Shown here: piece by piece, positions 17,553 through 26,085 of the stretch
How the letters are laid out: each line of letters begins with the position of its first letter
Numbering within the stretch: position 1 is the stretch's first letter
NCBI GenBank assembly: GCA_002429385.1
Contig: DIZL01000031.1
Location: forward strand, 1 to 64,000
From: Prolixibacteraceae bacterium UBA6029
GTDB lineage: Bacteria; Bacteroidota; Bacteroidia; Bacteroidales; Prolixibacteraceae
DNA: 64,000 nt
Reading direction: 5' to 3'
Position numbers and translations under genes: made by a program
The notes under the pieces: generated by a model
Seen by the model: only the letters and a program-made list of their open reading frames with translations
The model's database searches: none
Told to the model about the DNA's origin: nothing

Positions 17553-18833
17553 ATGGAAAGAGATACTAAAGTATTTGAGATCATTGAAAAAGAACGTCAG
17601 CGTCAGATAAACGGAATTGAATTGATTGCCTCCGAAAACTTCGTCAGCGATCAGGTTCTGGAAGCAATGGGATCAGTAATGACCAACAAGTATGCCGAAG
17701 GATATCCGGGAAACCGTTACTATGGGGGCTGCCAGTTTGTTGACATGACCGAACAGCTTGCCATTGACCGTATCAAGGAATTGTTTGGCGCTGTATATGC
17801 CAATGTCCAGCCACATTCGGGCGCTCAGGCCAATGCAGCAGTTTTGGCTGTGATATTAAAACCCGGCGATACCTTCCTGGGATTGGATCTGGCACATGGA
17901 GGTCACCTTTCGCATGGTTCACCGGTAAATTCATCAGGCGTTCTGTATCATCCTGTGGCCTATCATGTCATAGAAGAAACAGGGCTGGTCGATTACAATG
18001 AAATGGAGGCTCTTGCCCTGGAACACAAGCCCAAACTGATCATAGGCGGAGCATCTGCCTATTCCCGTGAATGGGATTACGCACGTATGCGTGCCATAGC
18101 CGATAAAGTTGGCGCCATGCTGATGATCGATATGGCTCATCCTGCCGGTTTGATTGCTGCCGGTTTATTGGATAACCCGGTTAAATATGCTCACGTTGTT
18201 ACTTCAACTACACATAAAACACTTCGCGGTCCTCGTGGCGGGATCATTCTGATGGGGGAAGACTTTGAAAACCCTTTTGGGTTCAAAACCCCCAAGGGAA
18301 TAACCAAAATGATGTCGCAGGTACTCGATTTTTCTGTTTTTCCCGGTCAGCAGGGTGGCCCTCTCGAACATGTCATCGCTTCGAAAGCCGTTTCTTTTGC
18401 CGAAGCCCTTCATCCAGCCTATAAAGTCTATCAGACCCAGGTTAAGAAGAATGCATCGGTAATGGCCGATGCCTTTATGGCGAAAGGTTATAAGGTCATC
18501 TCAGGAGGAACCGACAACCATTCCTTGTTGATTGATTTACGAACCAAATTCCCTGATATCTCCGGAAAGCAGGCTGAAAATGCACTCGTCCGCGCCGATA
18601 TAACCATCAATAAAAATATGGTTCCCTTCGACAGCCGTTCACCGTTTACCACTTCAGGATTGCGCGTAGGAACACCTGCGATCACTACCCGGGGTTTAAA
18701 AGAAGATTCGATGCAGGTAATCGTTGATCTGATCGACGAAGTAATCAGTAACATTGATAATGAAGAAGTCATTCTTTCGGTTCGCAAACGGGTGAATACG
18801 ATGATGAAGGATCTTCCTCTGTTTGCCTGGTAG
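17553..18833 (+). CDS. glyA: Serine hydroxymethyltransferase
   Basis: A PLP enzyme converting serine + tetrahydrofolate to glycine + 5,10-methylene-THF; cytoplasmic. Family motifs are GIELIASENFVSDQVLEAMG, NKYAEGYPGNRYYGGC, PHSGAQAN, DMAHPAGLIAAGLL and the PLP-lysine segment VVTSTTHKTLRGPRGG (Lys near residue 222). The frame is open from an ATG at 17475, but the 26 extra residues (MNNFIFKAACFYYTF...) are not family-like. The ATG at 17553 (MERDTKVFEIIEKERQRQ) gives 426 aa, the normal length. Confidence 0.96.
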   Translation: MERDTKVFEIIEKERQRQINGIELIASENFVSDQVLEAMGSVMTNKYAEGYPGNRYYGGCQFVDMTEQLAIDRIKELFGAVYANVQPHSGAQANAAVLAVILKPGDTFLGLDLAHGGHLSHGSPVNSSGVLYHPVAYHVIEETGLVDYNEMEALALEHKPKLIIGGASAYSREWDYARMRAIADKVGAMLMIDMAHPAGLIAAGLLDNPVKYAHVVTSTTHKTLRGPRGGIILMGEDFENPFGFKTPKGITKMMSQVLDFSVFPGQQGGPLEHVIASKAVSFAEALHPAYKVYQTQVKKNASVMADAFMAKGYKVISGGTDNHSLLIDLRTKFPDISGKQAENALVRADITINKNMVPFDSRSPFTTSGLRVGTPAITTRGLKEDSMQVIVDLIDEVISNIDNEEVILSVRKRVNTMMKDLPLFAW

Positions 18834-18859
18834 AAAGTCAGTCATAAAATATAACGCAA

Positions 18860-18900
18860 TAAATCCGGAAAGTGATCATTGATCATTCTTTCCGGATTTA
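18860..18900 (+). terminator. Probable terminator after glyA
   Basis: A 13-bp perfect inverted repeat (taaatccggaaag / ctttccggattta) encloses tgatcattgatca. The T tail is weak (ttatttatt), so it may act as a stability hairpin as much as a terminator. Confidence 0.6.
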
Positions 18901-18990
18901 TTATTTATTGTTTGATCCTCTGTTAACCTGACTGAGCCGGATTGTTAGATTACCCGAAACGTTAAGCCTTGAGCGGATACCGATAGCACA

Positions 18991-19602
18991 TTAGGCGCTA
19001 AGAAACTTTACTTTGCTGGTTTGACAGAACGCACATTTTTCATCCACTTTGGCCTTGTCATAAGTATTCCCGCAAACCGGACAAACAACATATTCTGCTG
19101 GCAAAGTATTTTCAGCTGTGGCATTTAATGCTTTAAGGGCTGAACTGTAGAAATCATGATGTTTCTTTTCAGTATCCAAAGCCCAGGTAAAAGATTTTGT
19201 TGCCTTTTCAACTTTCTCTGTTTTTGCATCTGCCAGGAACTGCGGATACATGGTTGTAGCCTCATAGCTCTCCCCGTCGATGGCAGCCTGAAGATTTTCA
19301 GCCGTAGTCTTTACCTCGAATTCAGGTTTAAAATCTTCCATCTTTTCGCCTAATCCTTCCAGTACTTTCCGGTGATTCGCTGCATGGATTGATTCGGCCT
19401 TTGAAGCGGCATCAAAAAGTTTGGCTACATTAACATTACCTTCTTCCCTGGCTTTCTGAGCGAAAGCAGCGTATTTGGCACTAGCAGTGGTTTCACCTTT
19501 AATTCCTGCCTTCAGGTTTTCAAGGGTTTTGACAGGTTTGGGCTGATTACAGCCTGTAAGGGCGATCATGCTGATCAGGGCAATAATTAAAATGTTCTTC
19601 AT
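18991..19602 (-). CDS. Rubrerythrin-like protein with lipoprotein signal
   Basis: Rubrerythrins reduce hydrogen peroxide with a diiron centre and a rubredoxin Fe(SCys)4 site. The 203-aa protein has repeated ferritin-like helices: ETTASAKYAAFAQKAREEG, AASKAESIHAANHRK, and GESYEATTMYPQFLADAKTE. A C-terminal rubredoxin-type motif follows: CPVCGNTYDK and CAFC. Unusually it begins MKNILIIALISMIALTGCNQ, a textbook lipoprotein signal with lipobox LTGC, so it should be exported and lipid-anchored. Family members are normally cytoplasmic. It is 24 bp downstream of the DUF2231 membrane protein gene, very likely an operon. Confidence 0.88.
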   Translation of the reverse strand: MKNILIIALISMIALTGCNQPKPVKTLENLKAGIKGETTASAKYAAFAQKAREEGNVNVAKLFDAASKAESIHAANHRKVLEGLGEKMEDFKPEFEVKTTAENLQAAIDGESYEATTMYPQFLADAKTEKVEKATKSFTWALDTEKKHHDFYSSALKALNATAENTLPAEYVVCPVCGNTYDKAKVDEKCAFCQTSKVKFLSA

Positions 19603-19626
19603 GGTTTTTTGTTTTAATGATTAATA

Positions 19627-20049
19627 TTAAAGTGGCATCATATAATTATAGACAAGAGTTCCTCCATAATAACCGGTAATACTGACCGAAACTGCTGCCA
19701 GTCCGTATAACGTAAAGGAAGTCCATTTCAGCCGGGTATTTTCCTTTTTTTGCAGTATGATTCGAAGAATACTAGTAAGTATTAACAGCCCAAGGGTTAT
19801 CCATGCAAAATCTTCGTGTGTATCTTTTATGGCTCCTGCCGCTCCGCTCATTTCTTCAGTAAAGAATGCTCCCGTTGTTAAGGCCAAAGCAGCCATCAGA
19901 GTCCCTGCCAGCAAGAGGTAAAAGCCTAGCTTTGACAAACAGGCCTCTTTTTTAAAATACAGGGTCGCACAATCGGCAATAAATCCAAAGACGACCAGTG
20001 CAATTGGGAAATGAACCAGCATCGGGTGAAAGTGGGCTGTAGTAAACAT
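19627..20049 (-). CDS. DUF2231-type membrane protein
   Basis: 140 aa with four predicted membrane helices. It starts with HFHPMLVHFPIALVVFGF, the His-Pro-His signature of DUF2231 proteins, followed by helices near 40-60, 80-97 and 110-130. The histidines at the membrane edge are suggestive of haem or metal contact, but the family's role is unknown. It is the first gene of a unit with the lipoprotein rubrerythrin and has the best full promoter match on the minus strand in this window. Confidence 0.8.
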   Translation of the reverse strand: MFTTAHFHPMLVHFPIALVVFGFIADCATLYFKKEACLSKLGFYLLLAGTLMAALALTTGAFFTEEMSGAAGAIKDTHEDFAWITLGLLILTSILRIILQKKENTRLKWTSFTLYGLAAVSVSITGYYGGTLVYNYMMPL

Positions 20050-20076
20050 GGTTACAGGTTTTTTAGGGTTGAATTG

Positions 20077-20107
20077 CTAAATTACAAAATTTCATTTAAT
20101 TATCAAA
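20077..20107 (-). promoter_or_regulatory. Candidate promoter of the DUF2231-rubrerythrin unit
   Basis: On the minus strand TTTG (20104-20107) is followed, after exactly 19 bp, by TAATTTAG (20077-20084). This is one mismatch from the Bacteroidota -33/-7 consensus TTTG-N19-21-TAnnTTTG. It ends 27 bp before the ATG. Confidence 0.5.
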
Positions 20108-20143
20108 CGATTAGTTGTTAATTGTTGTAGATTATTAAATAAA

Positions 20144-20762
20144 TAGGGTCTGCTGAAAAACTCATAATATTCAGTGCTTCAATAAAATGACCGCATTAAA
20201 CTTAAAATAATTGCAAGGAAATTTGAATTGGAACTTCAATATCCATGCACCGACCTCGTGTCGTGTGCTATCCCAAAATACTTCTTACCAAAAATGCAAT
20301 GTATTTCGGCCCTGTTGTGTCGTCTTAATTGAGCCTTCAACCCTTTGAATTATTAGAAGCTTATTAGAAGGTTATTAGAAGGTTATTCGAAGATGGTTCA
20401 ATTCTATTCGAATAACCATCGAATAATCTTCTAATAACTTATGAATAAGTTTCAAATAATTTAAAGACCTGTTGGATGGCCGTTAAATGGGAAAACCAAT
20501 CAACACTTTAATCTTGAACAAACAATGGTCTTTAGAATCAATACAAGGACAGGATGGAATCTGATCCATCAATTTCGGGAAATAGGAATAAGAAGCTGTC
20601 CTCAAAGTCAAAAGAACAATATAAACGACAGGAAGTCAGAAAGCTAATTCAAAGCATTCAACCTATAATCCTTTGTTTCGGTCCTGGATTGAAACTCCAG
20701 GTTTTAATACCGCTTCAATTGTAATAACTATTTGGATCTATCCGGTTTTTCAGCAGACCCTA
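20144..20762 (+). mobile_element. Non-autonomous element with 18-bp terminal inverted repeats (copy 1)
   Basis: Positions 20144-20161 read TAGGGTCTGCTGAAAAAC, and 20745-20762 are its perfect inverse. If the outer TA is the duplicated target, the ends are GGGTCTGCTG. The 0.6-kb interior is repeated, inverted, at about 34911-35476. It contains 11-bp periodic repeats forming a long hairpin and a 56-codon frame (20554-20724). No transposase is encoded, so it would need one supplied elsewhere. The ends resemble those of IS1182/IS5-like elements, but this is memory-based and unconfirmed. It occupies most of the 895-bp gap 20050-20944. Confidence 0.8.
20353..20462. repeat. 11-bp periodic repeats forming a long hairpin
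   Basis: Four successive 11-bp units of the type nTTATTmGAAG are followed by a short spacer. About five 11-bp units of roughly the opposite sense then follow (attcgaataac, catcgaataat, cttctaataac, ttatgaataag). gttattagaag pairs perfectly with cttctaataac. The second copy of the element (35166-35271) keeps the same 11-bp phasing with different bases at several positions. Confidence 0.75.
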
Positions 20763-20944
20763 ATTAAGCTTTTCTATGAGAATCCAAAAATTAAATACCT
20801 TGTATTGAATAAAAATTTCATCCATACCTGTTGTTATTGAACTAATTCTTTGTACAGTTTTGGAATTTACCATTTTCTTTAACATTGTTTATATAGATTT
20901 TCTTAGCTTTAAAATCGCTAATTAATTGAGAGAAGGGCAATCGC

Positions 20945-22564
20945 ATGAAATCAAAAATAAGAATGTTTTCCGGGAAAATAAATTTGAATGGGGCAGTGGC
21001 TATTTGGTCTTTGTTGTTTGTATTTGCTTGCAATACAGCTAGTTCTCAAACATCTGATCCGATAATTTCGACCTTGTTTCAAAACAGTTACCAGGTTTAT
21101 AATTCCATGCGTCTGCCCGGTGGTATTTATTTGGATGCGCTTTCTCTGGGCGCTGCTGATAAGCCTGCCGGACTGGCGGCTAACGGGGTAGGATTAGTTT
21201 CCTTGTGTATTGCCGATGCTATGTATAAGAAGACGGGCGATGCGGTGAACTGGGATGCCAATGCTGAGAGCAAAGCCCTGCAAACCATCAATGAATGGAT
21301 TCGGCTAAAAAATACAAAGGGGGCAACAAATGTCAACGGATTGTTTCACCGATATTTTAATCCCACGGATGGCTCATGGGTATGGGTTACCGAACACAGC
21401 ACCATCGACAACGCCATTTTAGCCGCAGGATTTTTGTTCTGTAAAAATTATTTCCATAACAATACCGATATTGTAACTAAAACAACTACCCTGTTAAATT
21501 CGATGGATTTTACGGCGGCTATTCCTGCCACTGCTGACCGGCTTTACATGATACTGGATGACAATGGAATAGGATCGGCCCCGACCTATCCGTTCAATGA
21601 ATACCTGATACTGGCATGGTTTGCAAAGAATTCGAATCCATCATTTGCAGGATACTCCAGGGCCCAGACGTATTGGAATTCAAATTTCGTTAATCCCAAT
21701 AATCTCCCGAAATACAATTACCCGGGAGGCAATCCAACATTAAGCGGAGATGCTTCTTATGCACAACCTTCCTTTCAGGTTCAATTCTGTTTCTATTATT
21801 GCAATTATTTCGGGAACAACAGCGATTACATCACCTATTTCAACAATCAGGCTAAGGCAGACAAAGCCTGGTGGCTAAATGCTACAGGTCAGCAAACGGC
21901 ATGGGGTTGTGGCGCGGGTGAAATACCTGGTGGCGGATATTCGGCTGATGCCGTAAATAATAATTCACAGAAAATTGTCTCGCCGCACATTATGGCCGGG
22001 TTTAGTCCGGTAGTCTCAACAGTTAAAGATGATCTGAAAGCGCTTTATGCCGATGGAAAGGGGAGCGGCGTTTATAAAATCCCCGGAACCAGTAAGGATT
22101 TTCTTTGGAGATACAAATTAACACAACCTGCATTAAGAACTTCTTATGTCCAGGCGGTTGATTTTTCAAGCATGTTGTACGGTCTTGCTGCATTGCCTGA
22201 ATATCTGGGACCTGGCTTCTTTAAAACGTATAACGACTTCAATTACAATCCGACCGCTACAGGTTCACTGAATAAATTGCCGGATGGCAATAGCCTTTTG
22301 TCGAATTATCCAAATCCATTTTCATCTCAAACCAATGTACTGTTTGAACTTAAGAAAGCGGCACACGTGTTGATTGAAATCTATTCTATAGGGGGGCAAA
22401 AAGTTAGGCAACTGGTCAACGGTGAGCTGATTGGAGGCAAGCATTCGGTAAGGTGGAATGCACTGAATGACGCAAATTTGTCCGTTCAGGCGGGTACTTA
22501 TATTTGCCGTATGGTGATTGATAATCAGACAGATCAGACCAGACAAATGTTGATTGTACAATAA
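20945..22564 (+). CDS. Secreted T9SS cargo protein, possible glycoside hydrolase
   Basis: 539 aa. The N-terminus has a long signal peptide with hydrophobic core AVAIWSLLFVFACN ending near SSQ. The main domain (40-440) is rich in Trp, Tyr and Asn, with LPGGIYLDALSL, NGVGLVSLCIADAMY, NGLFHRYFNPTDGSWVW and WGCGAGEIPGGGYSAD. This resembles alpha/alpha-barrel glucoamylase/GH144-like proteins, a low-confidence call. The last 80 residues are a type A T9SS sorting domain: LLSNYPNPFSSQTNVLFEL, then GGKHSVRWNA, AGTYICRM and a terminal QMLIVQ. It should cross the outer membrane by type IX secretion. It is followed by a two-component system on the same strand, 152 bp away. Confidence 0.75.
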   Translation: MKSKIRMFSGKINLNGAVAIWSLLFVFACNTASSQTSDPIISTLFQNSYQVYNSMRLPGGIYLDALSLGAADKPAGLAANGVGLVSLCIADAMYKKTGDAVNWDANAESKALQTINEWIRLKNTKGATNVNGLFHRYFNPTDGSWVWVTEHSTIDNAILAAGFLFCKNYFHNNTDIVTKTTTLLNSMDFTAAIPATADRLYMILDDNGIGSAPTYPFNEYLILAWFAKNSNPSFAGYSRAQTYWNSNFVNPNNLPKYNYPGGNPTLSGDASYAQPSFQVQFCFYYCNYFGNNSDYITYFNNQAKADKAWWLNATGQQTAWGCGAGEIPGGGYSADAVNNNSQKIVSPHIMAGFSPVVSTVKDDLKALYADGKGSGVYKIPGTSKDFLWRYKLTQPALRTSYVQAVDFSSMLYGLAALPEYLGPGFFKTYNDFNYNPTATGSLNKLPDGNSLLSNYPNPFSSQTNVLFELKKAAHVLIEIYSIGGQKVRQLVNGELIGGKHSVRWNALNDANLSVQAGTYICRMVIDNQTDQTRQMLIVQ

Positions 22565-22716
22565 GATGAAATGAGAGAAATTGTAATTCGGACTATTGTT
22601 TAACTTTACTTGTTTTCAAAGCAATTCCTGTTTTTTTAACTGCTTACCAATAAATATTCTATAATTGTCTTATCGTTCTTTAGATTTTCTTTAGATTTAA
22701 GTCCTTAATTTAAAGC

Positions 22717-23394
22717 ATGAAGATCTTAATCATTGAAGATGAAGCCGAATTACTCGACGTTATAAGCAATTATCTGGCTGAAGCGGGCTATACCTGCGAA
22801 AAGGCCAATGGTTTTCAAGTGGCGCTGGAGAAAATTTCGATATATGAATACGACATCATCCTTCTGGATATTACCTTGCCGGATGGAAATGGGCTTGAAC
22901 TGATTCAAACGATTAAAAAGATGAACCTTCGTTCAGGAGTCATTATCATTTCAGCAAAGAATTCGCTGGACGATAAAATTTCGGGGCTTGACCTGGGCGC
23001 CGACGATTACATGACCAAGCCTTTTCAGCTTTCGGAACTGAATTCCAGGATCAAGGCGGTTTTAAGAAGAAGGCGTTTCGAAGGGACTGATATCATCCGG
23101 TTTAATGAAATTGAGCTGGATACGGAAAACAGAACAGTCACAATTCAAAATAATCCGGTTGTTTTGACCAGAAAGGAATATGATTTATTGATGTTTTTTC
23201 TGGTAAATAAATCAAGATTGCTCACCAAAGAATCCATTGCAGAACATCTTTGGGGCGACAATATCGACCTGGCCGATAACTTCGATTTTATTTATACACA
23301 CATCAATAACCTAAGAAAGAAGATATTGATGAACGGCGGAAACGATTATATCAAAACTGTTTACGGAATGGGCTATAAATTCATGGAGCAATGA
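22717..23394 (+). CDS. Response regulator, OmpR/PhoB family
   Basis: 225 aa. The receiver domain has acidic pocket EDE (7-9), phospho-acceptor Asp51 in ILLDITLPDGNG and the conserved Lys in MTKPFQ. The winged-helix DNA-binding domain (about 130-225) has VVLTRKEYDLLMFFL and YIKTVYGMGYKFM. Its stop overlaps the kinase start by 4 bp. With the downstream TolC, adaptor and RND genes it probably controls its own efflux operon. Confidence 0.94.
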   Translation: MKILIIEDEAELLDVISNYLAEAGYTCEKANGFQVALEKISIYEYDIILLDITLPDGNGLELIQTIKKMNLRSGVIIISAKNSLDDKISGLDLGADDYMTKPFQLSELNSRIKAVLRRRRFEGTDIIRFNEIELDTENRTVTIQNNPVVLTRKEYDLLMFFLVNKSRLLTKESIAEHLWGDNIDLADNFDFIYTHINNLRKKILMNGGNDYIKTVYGMGYKFMEQ

Positions 23395-24641
23395 AACTAC
23401 TTTCAAAATTAAATCTCCGGTATATTACCTATTCGCTTATGGTAATGGTAGTTTCAGGAATCCTGATTTATGTGTCTATTTCGAAGGTTGTAAATAAACA
23501 GATCGATGAAAAGTTGGCCGATATTTCGGTTCGGATTGGAGAAAAGATTTCCGGCGGTGGTAAGGTCGATTGGTTGCTACCTTTTGTTGATATTTCTGAA
23601 ATTAAAAATTCCGCCGAATCAAGTGTTCTTTCGGATACAATTATCCTGAACAGGAATGAAAAAGAACAGGAAGTATTCCGACAAATTACTGTAATTAAAA
23701 AGATTAACCAAACTTGTTATAAGATTATCGTCAGGGAATCTAAAATTGAATCGGAAGATTTGATCGAAACGCTCGCTGACATTACCCTTCTGGCTATTTT
23801 GTTTCTGACAGGCACCCTGATCTTTGTCAATCGTAAAGTTGCAAAATCAATCTGGACACCATTCTACAAAAACCTTAAAAAGATCGAAGGTTTTTCGTTA
23901 CAAAACAATTCGTCTTTGGCGCTGGAACAAACCGGAATTACTGAATTTGACGCACTAAACAATTCAGTAACAAAGCTAACCAGTCAGATAATCACCGATT
24001 TTGAAAACCTGAAACAATTTTCGGAAGATGCTTCGCATGAAATTCAAACGCCGTTGGCAATTATTTCGGCCAAGATGGAAAGCATGTTGAATGATCCGGA
24101 ATTGACCGGACTGCAATTAGAAAATATCCGGATCATTCTTGCCTCGGTTCACCGCCTGTCGAAACTCAATAAAGAACTTCTGCTGCTGATCAAGATCGAA
24201 AATAACCAGTTTATTGCCAGTGAAAAGATCAGTTTGAAAAAAACCGTTCAGGAAAAGCTGGTCGAATTTCAGGAACTAATTGAACTCAGGGGAATATCCA
24301 CGGAAGTTCAATTTACAAGTGATATTACGAATGAAAGCAATCCTATTTTGATTGAATTACTCATTAATAACCTGATTTCGAATAGTATAAATCACAATGT
24401 TCAGGGAGGCATGATCCGGATTGTTCAAAGTGAAAACAGTTTGGAAATCTGGAATACCGGACGAGCCACGATCGAGCATCCTGAAAGGCTTTTCTCCAGG
24501 TTCTATAAAGAAAATCCCTCATCGAATTCAGTCGGGCTTGGATTGGCCATCGTGGCCAAAATCTGTGAAGTTCAGGGATGGAAAATTTCCTATTCTTTCT
24601 TTAAACCCTTACATGGCTTTCGTGTCTTATTTGAAACTTAA
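23391..24641 (+). CDS. Sensor histidine kinase
   Basis: 416 aa, inner membrane. Two membrane helices (about 13-30 and 128-148) enclose a periplasmic sensor region of about 100 aa. The dimerisation/H-box SEDASHEIQTPLAII has its phospho-His near residue 216. The ATPase domain has the N-box LLINNLISNSINH (near 325) and the G-box VGLGLAIVAKI. The HEIQTPLA variant is usual for Bacteroidota. It is coupled to the response regulator by a 4-bp overlap. The input signal is unknown. Confidence 0.93.
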   Translation: MKLLSKLNLRYITYSLMVMVVSGILIYVSISKVVNKQIDEKLADISVRIGEKISGGGKVDWLLPFVDISEIKNSAESSVLSDTIILNRNEKEQEVFRQITVIKKINQTCYKIIVRESKIESEDLIETLADITLLAILFLTGTLIFVNRKVAKSIWTPFYKNLKKIEGFSLQNNSSLALEQTGITEFDALNNSVTKLTSQIITDFENLKQFSEDASHEIQTPLAIISAKMESMLNDPELTGLQLENIRIILASVHRLSKLNKELLLLIKIENNQFIASEKISLKKTVQEKLVEFQELIELRGISTEVQFTSDITNESNPILIELLINNLISNSINHNVQGGMIRIVQSENSLEIWNTGRATIEHPERLFSRFYKENPSSNSVGLGLAIVAKICEVQGWKISYSFFKPLHGFRVLFET

Positions 24642-24716
24642 TTAAAACAAACTTATTTTATTCCATCATTTTTATTCCTGAAAATGTATTTTTGAACAAC
24701 AATAAGAAATGCTGAT

Positions 24717-26021
24717 ATGCATAGACCGAAATATACAAAGATAAAAAGCGTTTGCCTGAGTCTGGCAATCATGATCCTCCTTGTCCTTCCATTTTCTTCT
24801 ACCGGACAAAGTTCGTTGGAAGTTTTTCTCGACAGCGCTTTGGTCAATAATCCGGAAGCAGTTTCCATCCAAACGCAGATTCACTCGTATCAATATGATG
24901 ATCAGATGATTTCGGCTGTGCTTCAATCTCCAAAGGCTTATCTCAGTTCGGAATTGCTGGTTGCGCCTTACCTGAACAACAACGGGAAAACTATTGATAC
25001 AGCCCCTTCAGATAAGGCCATCGGTTACGACATTGGTATTACCAACGGGGGATTATATTCGTTTCTTTTCAACCTTGAACTTCCGTTACTGAAAAGAAAG
25101 CAGGTCGTTCATCTTCAGGAACAGAACAGGGTAGAGGTTGAAAAGCTGAAAACACGGCTAACCCTGATTGAGACCGAATTGAGACGGACAGTCGGGAGCA
25201 TGTATTTTGACGCCCTGGCCCAACAGGCTAACGTAGAAAGTTTCCGTCAAAACACAGTTTTGATGAATGAAGAATTTCAATTGATTAAAAGCCTGACCAG
25301 TAAAGGGCTTTTCCGTATTTCTGATTATAAAATGATGGAACTGGAACTAAAATCAGACTCTATCGATTTAAGTTCATCAGTCAATGATCTGGAACTTACT
25401 ATCCGGCAACTGAAGGCGGCCTGCGGGATCCGAAATCGTGATATTTCAAGCTTAATAAGTCCGTTGATAGTTACAACAGAGCCGGTAAGCAAACCTTCCC
25501 TGTTTGTCAGGTCGTTTGCTCATGATAGTCTGGCAACCGTTTCACAGCAAAAGGTTTTTAACGACCGCTACCTGCCGCAACTCAGCGCATTTGCCAATTC
25601 GGGATTGAATTCGAACTCAATTCCAAATATGCAAAGACATATTGGAGCAAGCGCCGGAGTGCTGTTATCTTATAATTTATTCGACGGGCATCAGAAAAAG
25701 ATCAATCAGGATCAGCAATTGTTACGGATCGATGAAGCTGCCCGGCAAACACAACTTAAATTGAAGGAAGTAAAAACACAGTCTGATGCTTTTCTGCAAA
25801 ACATTGGGAAAACCAGGGACGAACTCATCAAGGAGAAACAAATTCAAGTAGAATACAAGGAATTGCTCGTGCTTTATCAGGATGAAGTGCAACGTGCACA
25901 AATTAGTGTGATTGATTTAATCACCTTCCTGAAAAAATACAGCAGCATCAACCTGGCAGTCAATATAAAAGAAATAACGCTAAAAAAACTCATCAATGAA
26001 TATAATTACTGGAATAATTAA
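24717..26021 (+). CDS. TolC-family outer-membrane efflux protein
   Basis: 434 aa, an outer-membrane channel for tripartite efflux. A signal peptide (hydrophobic LSLAIMILLVLPFSSTGQ) is followed by two repeats of long amphipathic helices (LKTRLTLIETELRRTVGSMYF and LKLKEVKTQSDAFLQNIG) separated by strand segments such as IGASAGVLLSYNLFDGHQKK. This is the OEP/TolC pattern. It lies 75 bp after the kinase and runs into the adaptor gene. The stop codon at 26019-26021 is followed immediately by a dispersed repeat. Confidence 0.85.
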   Translation: MHRPKYTKIKSVCLSLAIMILLVLPFSSTGQSSLEVFLDSALVNNPEAVSIQTQIHSYQYDDQMISAVLQSPKAYLSSELLVAPYLNNNGKTIDTAPSDKAIGYDIGITNGGLYSFLFNLELPLLKRKQVVHLQEQNRVEVEKLKTRLTLIETELRRTVGSMYFDALAQQANVESFRQNTVLMNEEFQLIKSLTSKGLFRISDYKMMELELKSDSIDLSSSVNDLELTIRQLKAACGIRNRDISSLISPLIVTTEPVSKPSLFVRSFAHDSLATVSQQKVFNDRYLPQLSAFANSGLNSNSIPNMQRHIGASAGVLLSYNLFDGHQKKINQDQQLLRIDEAARQTQLKLKEVKTQSDAFLQNIGKTRDELIKEKQIQVEYKELLVLYQDEVQRAQISVIDLITFLKKYSSINLAVNIKEITLKKLINEYNYWNN

Positions 26022-26052
26022 GTTTCAAGTTTCAGGTTTCAAGTTTCAAGTT
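26020..26052. repeat. Short 7-bp-periodic repeat after the TolC stop codon
   Basis: Successive 7-mers of GTTTCAA / GTTTCAG type. The same units occur at 49540-49570 and, inverted, at 52240-52279. It begins at the last base pair of the TolC stop codon and fills the space before the adaptor start. Confidence 0.75.
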
Positions 26053-26085
26053 AAAGTCACCGAATCAGTATTTCGATTATTATCG

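Noticed and set aside
25996..26085. N-terminal extension of the RND adaptor
   Set aside because: These 30 codons overlap the TolC end and translate the GTTTCAA repeat; the lipoprotein signal starts at 26086.
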